From Cheiracanthium punctorium (taxonomy: Eukaryota; Arthropoda; Arachnida; Araneae; Cheiracanthiidae): a stretch of 64,000 nt of DNA. Every line of letters starts with the position of its first letter. Position 1 is the first letter of the stretch. The notes beneath the pieces were generated by a model. It had not been told where the DNA came from. It did not search any database and saw only the letters and a list, made by a program, of their open reading frames with translations. The DNA is taken from positions 301,368 to 365,367 of the forward strand of contig JAWZYV010012355.1 in the NCBI GenBank assembly GCA_038373885.1. The letters are read 5' to 3'. Positions 34,210 to 44,265 of this stretch are shown piece after piece. Made by a program: the position numbers and the translations under genes.

Positions 34210-34940
34210 AGAATTGATCTATTAAGCTCTCAATGACTCCTGTGCACTTTATATGCGTTTATTCTTTTTAACTGCTTAATTTTTTATCAACCGAATTAAG
34301 AACTGTCAAGAATATCAACTCGAAAATGTTTCTTTTCTCTTGTTTTAGGTAGAAAATAATGATCAGTACTGATTTATTGTAATATAAAAGAAAAATTGAA
34401 AATAAATAAATAAATAAATAAGCTATAAGTTTGGTGACTGTTTCATAACAAACTATTAATCTTTTTCAATAGAGCATAGCACAAACAAAACTGAATAACT
34501 CAAGTAATACTTTGACTGACGCACTTTTGGGAAAAATCTATCCCAGGCGCGTAGCCAGGAAAATTTTTCGGGGGGGGGGGATATGAACTTATATGTGCAT
34601 AAATAGACGGAATTTCATCACTAATCCAAAAATTTCGGGGGGGGATATATCCCGATATCCCCCCCCCCTGGCTACGCCCCTGATCTATCCTTTAATCATA
34701 AAACAAACATCTGAAAATCCACTAATGCTCATATTCTTTTCGTAGGCTCGACATGATTATAAAGTGAGAGGAAATATATCCATATAAAGCAATCTTACTA
34801 ATATAGCATGCAGTCATAATGTAAGCTGATTAAATAAAGTATTTGGTAGTCATTTTTCAAAGAAATGTTTACAATGAATTAACGATTTTTAAAAAAAAAG
34901 TACTTCTAAGAATTGTCAATAGATAAAGTGTTAAAAAAAA
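34210..34940 (+). repeat. Old dispersed repeat, copy 2
   Basis: Paralogous to 12400-13700, sharing 'gtttggtgactgtttcat', 'actcaagtaatactttga.tgac.cacttttgggaaa' and 'cctttaatc'. Divergence is high. A different element (34544-34682) inserted at almost the same spot as in copy 1. Confidence 0.55.
34544..34682. mobile_element. hAT-type MITE, 139 bp, strongly palindromic
   Basis: Ends CAGGCGCGTAGCCAGG and (reverse complement) CAGGGGCGTAGCCAGG are flanked by a perfect 8-bp duplication ATCTATCC (34536-34543, 34683-34690). G and C runs just inside the ends pair with each other. A close relative lies at 53268-53428, sharing 'ataaatagacggaatttc'. Confidence 0.85.
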
Positions 34941-35267
34941 TTGTGCCCCATCATTTCCCAAACGATATTTTATAAACTTGAAATATGTGCTGAATTTATT
35001 TATAAAATTTAAGCTATTAAAGTTTTACAAAATAATTTAAAGTCGACTATACTCAGTTTTCCAGGGGGTTAAGAATTTTATAGGTATTTTTCTAAACATC
35101 GCATAAGTTAGCTGATTTGAATAAATCATGAAATTGAACGAAAATCTGTACTGTTATAAAATAAAATATTCATCATTTACGGATCTATTTTGGGTATCAT
35201 TTTTAGTTGAAAAATCAACTAGTTTTCTTTTTCCTTAAGAAAAAAAAAGGCTGGTAAACATACTCAC

Positions 35268-35522
35268 TTTGGGTGGTTTAAAAGGATAGTCCATCGGAAA
35301 ATCGAGTCTTAATTTAAACACACCGCCTTCGTAAACTGAGCCTGGTGGACCCATGACAATGGCCTCCCATTTTCGTATGTCATCGTTGATTAATCCAGCA
35401 CTGCAAAGTTCAGGGGGATTCGTAGACATCATTGCGAGTTCCTTCCTCAAACGGCGGATATTGATACCTGCTGAGAGGGTCTCCTTGTTGGACTTCGATC
35501 CCGCTTGAGTAACTGAGCTCAT
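35268..35522 (-). CDS. UBE2E-like ubiquitin-conjugating enzyme, N-terminal coding exon
   Basis: Encodes residues 1-85 of a predicted 169-residue E2. A short Ser/Lys-rich N-terminus (about 23 residues, shorter than the Ser-rich extension of typical UBE2E) precedes helix 1 ('IRRLRKELAMM'). The core follows: 'NPPELCSAG', 'KWEAIVMGPPGSVYEGGVF' and 'DYPFKPPK', diagnostic of the UBC fold and closest to UBE2E/UBE2D. The exon ends at a consensus donor (gtgagt). A pyrimidine-rich acceptor (cttttttag) ends 2 nt before the ATG, so at least one upstream exon probably exists, untranslated or encoding a longer N-terminus. The protein would act with E1 and a RING-type E3 in the nucleus or cytosol. Confidence 0.85.
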
Positions 35523-36018
35523 TCCTAAAAAAGTTTTTATTTTTTATTTTTCGAGTAACTGAATTACATATATTTTTATCCAGAAAAAAAAACTTGAACA
35601 TCAAAAAAGTTAAAAAAAATCTTGTATACAATGTGTAAGGGACAACACTCTCAACTGCATGGATAATATTAGTTGCTACTTACGTGTTATACCGTCTATC
35701 CTATTTCATTATATTAGGTATCCTTTTACCGGGGTACGTGTTACTGAAGGCCTCGGAAATACGGTTGGGGAATTCAACGCTGGGGAATATGTGGAACTGG
35801 GGAATCCTGTAAGAACTGACTGTTACCTTATTACTCTATGATACATTCGTGCTATATCGTCAAATACCGTCATGAACAATCGAGACGAAAGCCTCCTGGC
35901 GAAGGGTCTCAATCAACCAACTTCTCAAAATCTCCCTCTGAGAGACAACAATGTACCATTTCCACTGAATTATTTTTGCGTACAATGTTCAATGTAATAA
36001 GTGTTTACCGTACAGTGT

Positions 36019-36470
36019 AATCCTACTAATATATAAATGTCAGTGTTTGCATTATGTTTATTACTCTTTAACGCTGAAGGGGTTTTACGGATTTGGATGA
36101 AATTTGGAATAAAGACAGTTAAAGTCCTGGATTAACATATACGCTACTTTTTATCGCACTGAAGAAACACTGTTCCTATAATATAAAAAAAAACATTCTT
36201 TTTTATGAAAAAAGGAATACAATTGTTTATTTATTTTACAAAGACGTCGACAGAAGGCGCAAACTTATAGAATACGCAGTTTTTAATAAACAAAATCATT
36301 TTATCGTCTGGGATAAAGAATGGAAGAAGAATGGACCTGAATAAGTTTTTGAAACTTTCATTCAATTCGAAGTGTGCATTTTTTACAGCTATTTACCATT
36401 CTATTTCTATTGTATTACATCCAGAAAAGGGATTTTATAAATATAAATTTTAATTTTGTTTAATCACACT
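36019..36470 (-). repeat. Reversed tail of the 5.0-6.95 kb repeat family
   Basis: 'ctactaatatataaatg' followed by 'acggatttggatgaaatttgg' is the reverse complement of the tail and 3' body seen in the long repeat. The boundary on the right is unclear. Confidence 0.45.
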
Positions 36471-37880
36471 CATGAATAATGATACACTTTCCAGCTTGAT
36501 AAGGAAAGAATGTAGGTTAGACGCATGGATTATGATACGCTTTTAATATATTACACTTTAGTGTGTATTTAAAATCTGAAAGTGTTTTGAATTTTTTTAC
36601 TTTTTTTTTCTTTCCGTTTTTTTGTCTCGTCCAATATATCCAGAAGCTCTTCAGAATTAACATAGGATGAAAATAATTTGTACCTTTTTGTAGGTTTTTA
36701 TCATTAAACCATTTTATTTTTGTAACCAAGGGCGGCCCGACACGGTAAGCAACACTGTTATAAAAAATTTGAATTTCACAGACAATATCAACCTGGTTTT
36801 CACGGGAGAATCTCCCTTATTGGTGAATAAAGAATTTTTGCTGTTTTTTAACGGAAGTTCTGTTAAAAAACGAAAATTATCTGTGATTCTTCTGAAAGTC
36901 TAGTTCTAAAAGGACACTTTTCGTTCTCTTTCTGGCACCTGCGACCTCGGACTAATGAAAAGTCTCCGAGTCATCTCCGCTCGTAATCAAAATAATACCC
37001 ACAAAGCTGATTTTAGCAATTTTGAAGGCAAGATGTTCGTTGCTCATTTTGCCTGCAGTTCACTTCGGATTTAAGATCCCAATATCGTCGTATTACGCAT
37101 GTAACAGACGACTGCAGATAATTGGAGTATAGTATTTTACTTAATGCTAAGTCCTTTTGCTGTGGGTGCTTGCTTCTCGGTGTATTCGCTTGTGATAATT
37201 TTATATCTGAATACCAAATGCATCTTTTTCATATTCAGAGTTGTGAAATAAATTCAACCTAAATATGGAGGGATGCTTTCGGTAAAGATTTTGCTTTAAT
37301 GGACGTAGTTTCTTACGATTGGATTATAAAAATCTCGTAGCTATTGTAAAACAAGTGATGCTATGATATCTCCAGTCAAAATGAGTAAGTACTATTTTAC
37401 CTTTTTCATGTACATAAATTTGGTTTTTGCTTTAATTATAGCTCACATCTGGTTTAACCATGATTGCATTTCTGTATTCTAACTGTACTGTGAATTCATT
37501 TTATAACTAGAGACGATAGTGAAATTATATTCTATTTATTAAAAAAAATTGTATAGTGTATTAAGATATATGTAATGTATTTGCCTTGATTTAAAATTTT
37601 CTCCTGCTAATATAGATTACAGCTCTGATAATAAAAAATGAAGAAAACAAATAATTCGAACATATTTTTATCAGTGCACGATTTATAACATTATATGTAC
37701 ATGTATGCACACTTTTTTAAAAACAACTCTGGTGTTTAACCACTAGACACCCCTCCACCACCACCAGCCTCCCAAAAAAATTAATCATGCTGGTGGTGCA
37801 GTTACAAAAAACTAATTCTATATTTTAACAACTAAGAATGCGTAAAAACTTTGATAACGTTGTGTATCCATCTACCTACA
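36471..37880. other. AT-rich intergenic, no gene recognised
   Basis: A solo hAT-like end, CAAGGGCGGCCCGACACGG, starts at 36728 without a matching partner. A short inverted motif ('ccaccaccagcctcc' / 'tgctggtggtg') lies at 37755-37798. Nothing else was recognised. Confidence 0.4.
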
Positions 37881-37882
37881 CA

Positions 37883-37940
37883 CAGTGGTGGATCCAGGGG
37901 AGGGGCTAAGGGGCTTCACCTCCCCCCCAAAAAAGAGATT
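37883..37940. mobile_element. Solo hAT-like end truncating the Gypsy element
   Basis: CAGTGGTGGATCCAGGGG followed by paired G and C runs is a hAT-like terminus. It lies where the Gypsy integrase reading ends, so an insertion or deletion here removed the Gypsy 3' end and LTR. No second end was found. Confidence 0.4.
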
Positions 37941-37944
37941 GCTA

Positions 37945-38740
37945 AAGGGTATTATTCTATTTCTCCTTTATCAAATAATAATGTGCCAGACTTCTTTTTA
38001 TCAAAATGTGCTTTCATTTTCTGTTGTTCCATCTTAATTTTTTCTTTAGCTTTGGATTGTAGTTTTTCTGGGTCGTTCCAAACTTGAGCATTTTCATCAG
38101 CTAATATTCTCAATATTCCATCTTTAAATCGTGGTACATATCCGTGAAGTATTTCAAAAGGGGTTTTCCAAGAGTGTTATTCACCGTATTGTTCAAGTTT
38201 CTTTCTACATCCTTAATTTTGCTGTCCCAATCCTTTTGATTGATCTTTTCGATAGAAGGTATGATCGTAGATAAAATCGTTCTATTCACTCTCTCACACA
38301 TTCCATTCCCTTGTGGATGTGATGTAGAATTTAAGGTGTGCATAATACCATTTTCATCGCAGAACTTTCGAAATTCGTGTGAGGTGAAACATGATCCTCG
38401 ATCTGAAATTAAACGATCCGGTAATCCAAAATCTTGAATGAAGTCCTTTAATGATTTTAGAACATTCTTGGTCGAAGTGTCTCTGACAGGATAAAGGCGT
38501 ACGAATCTCGTCATGTTATCAATAATTACAAGTAATTCCTTGTTTCTCTTACTACTTGTTACAAATGGACGAAGGTGGTCTAAGTGTATAATAGCGAAAG
38601 GTCTGCGGCCAGTTGGAATAGGATGGAGAAGACCTTGTCTCTTACCACTTGGTACCTTATTGACTAAGCATTCGAAGCACGTTGATATATGTCGAACGAA
38701 CGTATCTTTTCATTGATGGAAACCAATATAGTTCCTTGAT
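37945..38740 (-). pseudogene. Gypsy integrase, frameshifted and truncated
   Basis: Catalytic core of the integrase that inserts element DNA. The DDE triad is visible: Asp in 'IIDNMTRF', Asp in 'ISDRGSCF' and Glu in 'MCERVNRT', with 35 residues between second Asp and Glu as usual. The Cys pair of the N-terminal zinc-binding HHCC motif lies near 38680 in a shifted frame relative to the His pair upstream. Another shift occurs near 38155, after which the frame continues through 'LADENAQVWNDPEKLQ' to about 37945, where the chromodomain/C-terminal part is lost. Inactive. Confidence 0.8.
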
Positions 38741-39704
38741 CTTCGATACCGTTTTGTCTACTGCAAAATGTCCCATGAGGTCATGAAATTTTACAACCGT
38801 ACTCTTCCTCATACTTTTCGGTAAAACGTACAAGAGTTTTTCCTTTCCATCTAACTTGATTACCCGAAAAAGTCTATTTCCTTTGAGAATATAATGATCG
38901 ACTTTATTATTTTCTTCTGGACTTCTTTCATCCTTATCTTTTTTGAGAATTTCTATTAATTCTTTTAAGGTTTCATCTGCTTGCTGCATCATAAGAACTT
39001 GGTCTTCTATACTCAACGTTAGGCATACTTCAAGCTTGTTTTCTATCAGGGAGTCTAGTGTATCCATAGGATTCAAAACTGGAGCTCTGCTGATAGCATC
39101 GATGTGAGACATTTTGACACCTGGCCTGTGGCGAATTTCAAAATTGAATTCTTGAATGAGGAGACTCCAACGAGCAATTTGAGGGTTACTTGATTTTTTT
39201 GCATTCATATAAACTAAGGCCTGACAGTCAGTTACTACTGTAAAACTGATACCCAACAAAAACTGTCTTAGTCGTTCAAGTGTCCATACAATTGCCATTA
39301 ATTCAAGCTTACTCGAATGGTATTTATTCTCAGTTTCTGTGGTCTTTTTACTCACGCAGTACACCAGATGCAAATTGTTATCGTTTCCACGTTGAAACAA
39401 CATGCCAGCTATTCCGTCCGTACATGCATCACAGTGAACTTCCGTTTCTGCCTCAGGATTATAGAGGGCTAAGATTGGTTGATTTGTCAATTCACGTCTT
39501 AAAATGTCGAATGATTCTTCGTGCCCTTTTTCCCATTTAAAAGGTGCATTCTTCTTGGTAAGTTGAGTCAGAAACTTCGCCTTCGTAGCATAATTCGGAA
39601 TAAATCGTCTAAAGAAAGATGTCAAGCCAAGAAATCTTCGTACATCATGTATGTTTTTAGGTTGAGGAAACTTCGATATAGCTTCCACTTTCCTGAACCC
39701 AGGC
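38657..39704 (-). pseudogene. Gypsy RNase H and integrase zinc-binding region
   Basis: Reads 'RRFLGLTSFFRRFIPNYA' (RT connection), then RNase H with Asp in 'VHCDACTDG', Glu in 'SKLELMAIV' and Asp in 'VVTDCQALV', then 'DAISRAP' and the 'LMGHFAVDKT' His of the integrase zinc motif. The frame is lost near 38700 just before the Cys pair. It is continuous with the RT segment across the hAT insertion. Confidence 0.85.
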
Positions 39705-40284
39705 CAAGGGCGGCTCCAGGCTGAATTTTCGGAGGGGGCCATTGAACTTTTTAGATAGCCTATAAATTGTTTAAGGCTGTTCTTTGAAAAAAAAGAACTC
39801 TGTTTTTAGTCTTGGTACACAAATTGAAATAAACTAATAGCACCACGGTCTCCAAAAAATTCCAGATGGTTCTTCATAAGCTGCTTTACACACTGCAACA
39901 ACCGAAAAAGCTGTGGCTTTTGTGAAATTTTCAGAAAAAATTCTTAAACATGGATCTGAGCTCCAAGATTTTTCGAAGAGTGACACGCTTTGCGAAAATT
40001 TCCGATTTTTACGAATTTTTTCAAAAAGTTTTGAAACTGATACAGGTTTATCATTTATTGCAGTATGTAGTACAGCTTGTAAAGAGACAGTTTCAAAATT
40101 CTGAAGTGCCTGGCATAATTAGTTTATTTGTACTTATGTACCAAAATCACATGATTTTTTCGAATAACACTGTTAAAATGCCAATTGAGCGTGAGGAATC
40201 GTAAAGTATATGAATCTAAAGTTCCAAAACAAAAAGTTGGGGGGGGCTATGGCCCCTATGGCCCCCTCGCTGGAGCCGCCCTTG
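39705..40284. mobile_element. hAT-type MITE inserted in Gypsy pol, 580 bp
   Basis: A perfect 15-bp terminal inverted repeat (CAAGGGCGGCTCCAG / CTGGAGCCGCCCTTG) is flanked by a perfect 8-bp duplication ACCCAGGC (39697-39704, 40285-40292). The pol reading ends at one duplication and resumes at the other. No transposase is recognisable inside; plus-strand frames of 60-80 codons lack motifs. Confidence 0.95.
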
Positions 40285-41011
40285 ACCCAGGCTTGATCCC
40301 GCGTTCATTGATAACAAATCCTAAGTATTCTACCTCTTTCCTTCCAAATTCACATTTAGGTAATTTCAAAGTTAAATTTGCGGAACGCAGTGCTACAAAT
40401 ACGTCGGTTAATTTTTCGATCATAGCGTTCCAAGTTTTTGCTGGAATAAGTATATCATCCAGATAGCATAATACACCCCTGTTGTATAATGGCCCTAATG
40501 CGTGATTCATCAAACGCTGAAATTCCGCCGGAGCATTTGTAAATCCAAAAATCATTCTTTCAAATTGTCCTGTTTCATCTGGTGTTATAAAAGCTGTTTT
40601 CAGTTTTGCTTTTTCGGTTAAAGGTATTTGTAAGTATCCATGTGCCAAGTCCAGTGTAGTAAAATAGCTACATTCATGTAACTGCTCCAACAAATCGTCT
40701 AACTTAGGTAAAGGGAATTTATCTTTTACAGTCTGATTATTAAGGCGTCTATAATCAACAACCAATCTGTTTTCGCCAGTCTTCTTCTTTACCAATATGA
40801 CAGGACTTGCATACGGAGATCTTGTTTCCGACACAATTCCATTTTCCTTCCACTCTTTCACAATTTCTTTTATAGCAGCTCTTTGAGAGGCGTTCGTTTT
40901 ATATGGCTTCATACATATGGGTTTTGATCCGTGAATTTCCTTAATATCCATCTCTGTTATTGTTGTGCATCCTAGCTCAGAAATATTCAGTGCGAAACAG
41001 TATCTAGTCAT
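40285..41011 (-). pseudogene. Gypsy reverse transcriptase
   Basis: RNA-dependent DNA polymerase. Motifs in order: 'SPYASPVILVKKK' (finger), 'LVVDYRRLNNQTV', 'LDLAHGYLQIPL', 'FGFTNAPAEFQRLMN' and the catalytic 'YLDDILI' box, then 'EVEYLGFVI'. The order and spacing fit Ty3/Gypsy polymerases of the opus/17.6/297-like kind. The frame is open, but a stop separates it from the protease region upstream and the hAT insertion ends it. Confidence 0.9.
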
Positions 41012-41054
41012 TCAACAAATTAAGCAGTTCTTGCTTCTTCTCACTTTCAATAGT

Positions 41055-41828
41055 TTAGTCAATCTTGATTTCATTCAAAGTTATAGGGGTCTTTTCTTTT
41101 ATATCTCGTAAATTAGGTGGATCGTTTGAAACTTCTTCGCTACCTTCAGCATTTAAATCCTCGACCATGCTTGCTCTACCAACACACTGGTCCTTAAGAA
41201 GCATGACATTTTCATCTCCCGTATTCATCACAGGTATATACGTTTTTCCATCTTTAACTTCCAGTAGATAACCGACTTCAGAGTTTTCCAATAAAATTAG
41301 TCCATTGTCAATAAAATCGGTCTGAGAACTGACAATATTGATTGTATTTTTCTCTAATGTAGTTGTTTCAAGAGTTCTGAGAGAAATGCGATTTACTTTT
41401 TCATCAATTAATAAATTTCTAAAAGTCTCATCTTCATGATACGCGATATGAAATGTATTTCCAATTCTAGCATAGGCGATGTATGGAAGATCAAGCCATG
41501 ACCGTCCAATTAAAAGATCAACTGGTTGTACGTCATCAGGAACAATGTATATATTTATATTTTGACCTTTTACGTTATCAAATTCAATATAAGCTTCAAT
41601 CTTTCCCATGGCAGTTACTACAGGAGTGATTTGGTTTCCAAAACCATATAGTTCATTAACAGTAGGTTTGGGTCTCAATCCGAGTTTTTGAGCGACTGAA
41701 ATCCTTAACAGACAACAAGAACTCCCTGTATCTACAAGAGCCTCAATTTTTCCACAGTCATTTATTTTTGCTTCCTTTAAATATTTTGCACACTGATCTG
41801 GACGTCCTCCAACCTGAGTAACGGACAA
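41055..41828 (-). pseudogene. Gypsy aspartic protease region
   Basis: Contains the retropepsin-type active site 'ALVDTGSSCCLL' near residue 34 followed by 'LIGRSWLD', which matches the second conserved glycine region. The next ~130 residues form a linker to RT. A stop at 41055-41057 ends the frame before RT. Upstream it was joined to the gag zinc knuckles (CRRCGTTGHKAKSC visible near 41865-41910 in another frame). Confidence 0.8.
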
Positions 41829-41911
41829 GCTTTTTTAATTTGAATTATTATTTTCAGTCTTAGCCGTACAGCTCTTTGCTTTATGTCCAGTTGTTCCACA
41901 TCTACGACAGA

Positions 41912-43000
41912 TTATGACGACTTTCGGTTGTGGGCAGTCCTTAGAAATATGTCCGTAAAATTGCAGTTAAAGCATTTTCGCTCTCCTTTCTCATTATGAG
42001 TTGCACTGTATAACCTTTTCTTTTCGTTGGTCGAAACAACATAATCATCTTTGAAATGACTCTTTTTCTCGAAATGCCCTTCTTTACGTGCCTGCTTGTT
42101 CTTGAAAGTTGATCTCACAGTTTCATAATCGTCCAGTTTTTCGACTAAATGATCGGGCGATATTAATTTCGGCCAGTCATCAATAAAATGATCTCTAATT
42201 TCTTGTGTTACTTTGCGTTTTATCTGATCTGCAATAATTAAATCACTTAATTTCTCAAAGGTATCAACTTTAACACCGCTTATCCATTCATTAAAGTAAC
42301 TTAACTCATTCGCAAAGTTTTTCCACGTGCATCCACTATTCTTGCTATGTATGAAAAATTTTTGGCGAAACTTTTCTGGCGTTAACTTGTATCGTTGCAG
42401 CAATATCTTTTTAACTTCCTTATAATCACTTGCTATTTCATCTGATTCTCTGGCGATTAATTGGGCAACATCATATGGTATCAATCCTAGTAGATGACTC
42501 ACCCACGTATTTTCAAGCGCATCTGCTTGTTTGGCTAAGCGTTCAAACATTGTTAAATACAAGCCTATATCACTTTCATCTGGATTAAATTTTTGCATCA
42601 AGTGGTGGAGTTCGAATTTTGGTTTCACTTGTACACTAGTACCATTTTGATTGGCGACAGGAATTGCAGCTCTACCTTCCACTTCGATACGTAATTTTTG
42701 GAGTTCAAATTCCATCTCATCCTTACGTTTTCGTTCTTCCATTTCCTCTCGCCGTAATTTTTCTGTCATTTCTTCTTGGCGCTTTCTTTCAGCCAGTTCT
42801 TCTCTATCTTTTCGCTCATTAATTATCGTAGCTAACCATTCCTTGGCGCAGTTTTCGTCATACTCTTTACTTGCCAAAATCATTTTTTTCAGATCACTCA
42901 TTTTGAGATCGTCATTAACTTGTTCACCTAACTCTTCGGCTAATACTTTTAAGTCACACTTCTTTGCTTTTCCAAACAGAGAAATGTTCAATTTCTTAAT
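41912..43000 (-). pseudogene. Gypsy gag with coiled coil and broken zinc knuckle
   Basis: Structural gag protein. An N-terminal region ('KVLAEELGEQV', SAP-like) is followed by a Glu/Arg/Lys/Met-rich coiled coil at about residues 58-105. A capsid-like segment follows with 'FMPDESD'-type 'KFNPDESDIGLYL' and a SCAN-like 'FRQKFF....W..FANELSYFNEWI'. The first zinc knuckle begins 'CFNC' near 41960 and is broken by a frameshift; the second lies in another frame. No ATG starts the frame: the first codon available is TTG, and the open frame extends upstream without Met, so the start was lost or lies in shifted sequence. Confidence 0.8.
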
Positions 43001-43310
43001 TAATTCAAAAACGAATTCGTATTTAAACGTACACTTGAAAAAAAAATAGAACTTATACTATTTTCTTATCGTAACTTATTTTATTAAAATCTGGATTAGT
43101 TTATCCCGCTTCTGAATTGTTAGCTCAACACACTAACGTAAACGTATTAAAGACAAAACAAAACATTTATTTCTAACATAACGTACAGCGTTAACTTGAA
43201 CTAATTCATACATATACCGTAACTTGAATTTTATACAACACACTACGTACTTTTCTTTTTTCTCATAATTTTGTTATTTTTAAATACCATCGCTTATACG
43301 TTGTCACCAG

Positions 43311-43465
43311 TGAATTTTTATTACACTCTCAATATAATTAATCGTGCTCGTGTCAAAAATGTGTGATAATAAAAGAAATATTAGCATTAAGAAATGTTTA
43401 GTGTCTACAAACGTAAGGTGCCTCTTTTCCTTCTGACGCTGACAGTGCATCAGCGAAGATCCTGG
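43311..43465 (-). repeat. Gypsy 5' LTR (short)
   Basis: On the minus strand it starts near GCCAGGATC and ends at ...AAAATTCA (43311), immediately followed by a primer-binding-like 'ctggtgacaacg'. The segment from 'tgtagacactaaac' to the end is about 99 bp and is shared with 51806-51902. The first ~45 bp differ between the two copies. Confidence 0.6.
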
Positions 43466-43984
43466 CGGGTACAAAGGGGCTTGTTCATGCATTCACTAGC
43501 AGCGTCTTGATCATTTCAGAAATATATCTGTCCATATTGAGGAAGTTCAAATTCAGCATCAGGATTTTGAATTGGATACATGCAGGGCTCGATCATGAAC
43601 AACAGGAGCCCCTTACATTGATGAATGTAAGGGGACCCCATCTATGAAATTTTTTATTGGGGGACCTTTCGTTCCGGGGGCCCAGGGCAAAGTCCAGATT
43701 TGTCCAAGCGAAAATAAGGCCCTGTTTGGATGAACTGTCAAATGAATGCGTTAACTCATCAAGTCTGTTATAAACTGTTCGCAACTTAGCTGTATGCTTC
43801 TCGATCATTAATAGTTTCAGCCGTCATATATTGTGAACAAACCCATTGCAAAGTACGCGGATGTGGATGGCATCGAAGGAACAGCCGCACCATTTGATTA
43901 GGAAATTCAGGAATATTGTTGAATAAGAACAGATCAAGAATATACAAGGTCTTTTTAATTTGACAATCTTCATAGGGCATAAAT
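43466..43984. other. Sequence between Gypsy LTR and hAT MITE
   Basis: A G/C-run-bearing repeat end is seen at 43585-43690 ('gggggcccagggc'). Minus-strand frames at 43593-43980 read through without domains I recognise. No gene is supported. Confidence 0.35.
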
Positions 43985-44182
43985 CAGGTATGGACAACCT
44001 TTGGAAAGTTGCGACCAAAATTTAGGATGTTAGCGAAGTCGCGGGCCGTATAAGTGGGATTTTTATGGTATTTTGACTTGGATTATATGAATTCTGTATG
44101 GAAATTTGAAATTTTCCGCGGAACGGATCAAAAGCCTTGGCGGGCCACATCCGGCCCGCGGGCTGGTGGTTGCCCATTTGTG
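43985..44182. mobile_element. hAT-type MITE, 198 bp
   Basis: Ends CAGGTATGGACAACCTTTGG and (reverse complement) CACAAATGGGCAACCACC are flanked by a perfect 8-bp duplication GCATAAAT (43977-43984, 44183-44190). A GC-rich 'gcgggcc..ggcccgcgggc' block precedes the right end, as in Charlie-like hATs. Non-coding. Confidence 0.85.
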
Positions 44183-44265
44183 GCATAAATACATTGTTGG
44201 CAGTCATAAAAGTCTTCTTTATTTTGGCGCTTTATCGCTTATTTCTGTAATCGCTTATCTATTAA

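Larger units (their letters stand above)
32479..35267 (-). other. Intron of the E2 gene, 2.8 kb
   Basis: The donor is AAA/gtgagta (35267 downward) and the acceptor ends tttaaaag (32479). Phase 0. The intron contains an unrecognised 131-codon plus-strand frame (32780-33175), an old dispersed repeat (34210-34940) and a hAT MITE (34544-34682). Confidence 0.8.
37945..43465 (-). mobile_element. Ty3/Gypsy LTR retrotransposon, decayed
   Basis: Order on the minus strand is short LTR, leader, gag, protease, reverse transcriptase, RNase H, integrase: the Ty3/Gypsy order. The 5' LTR is 43311 to about 43465 and the leader runs to about 43000. The 3' end is truncated at about 37945 and no 3' LTR remains. 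Several frameshifts and stops break gag and pol, and a hAT MITE (39705-40284) splits pol. A plus-strand relative carrying pol end, LTR and leader lies at 51455-52096. No env-like gene was seen. Confidence 0.85.
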
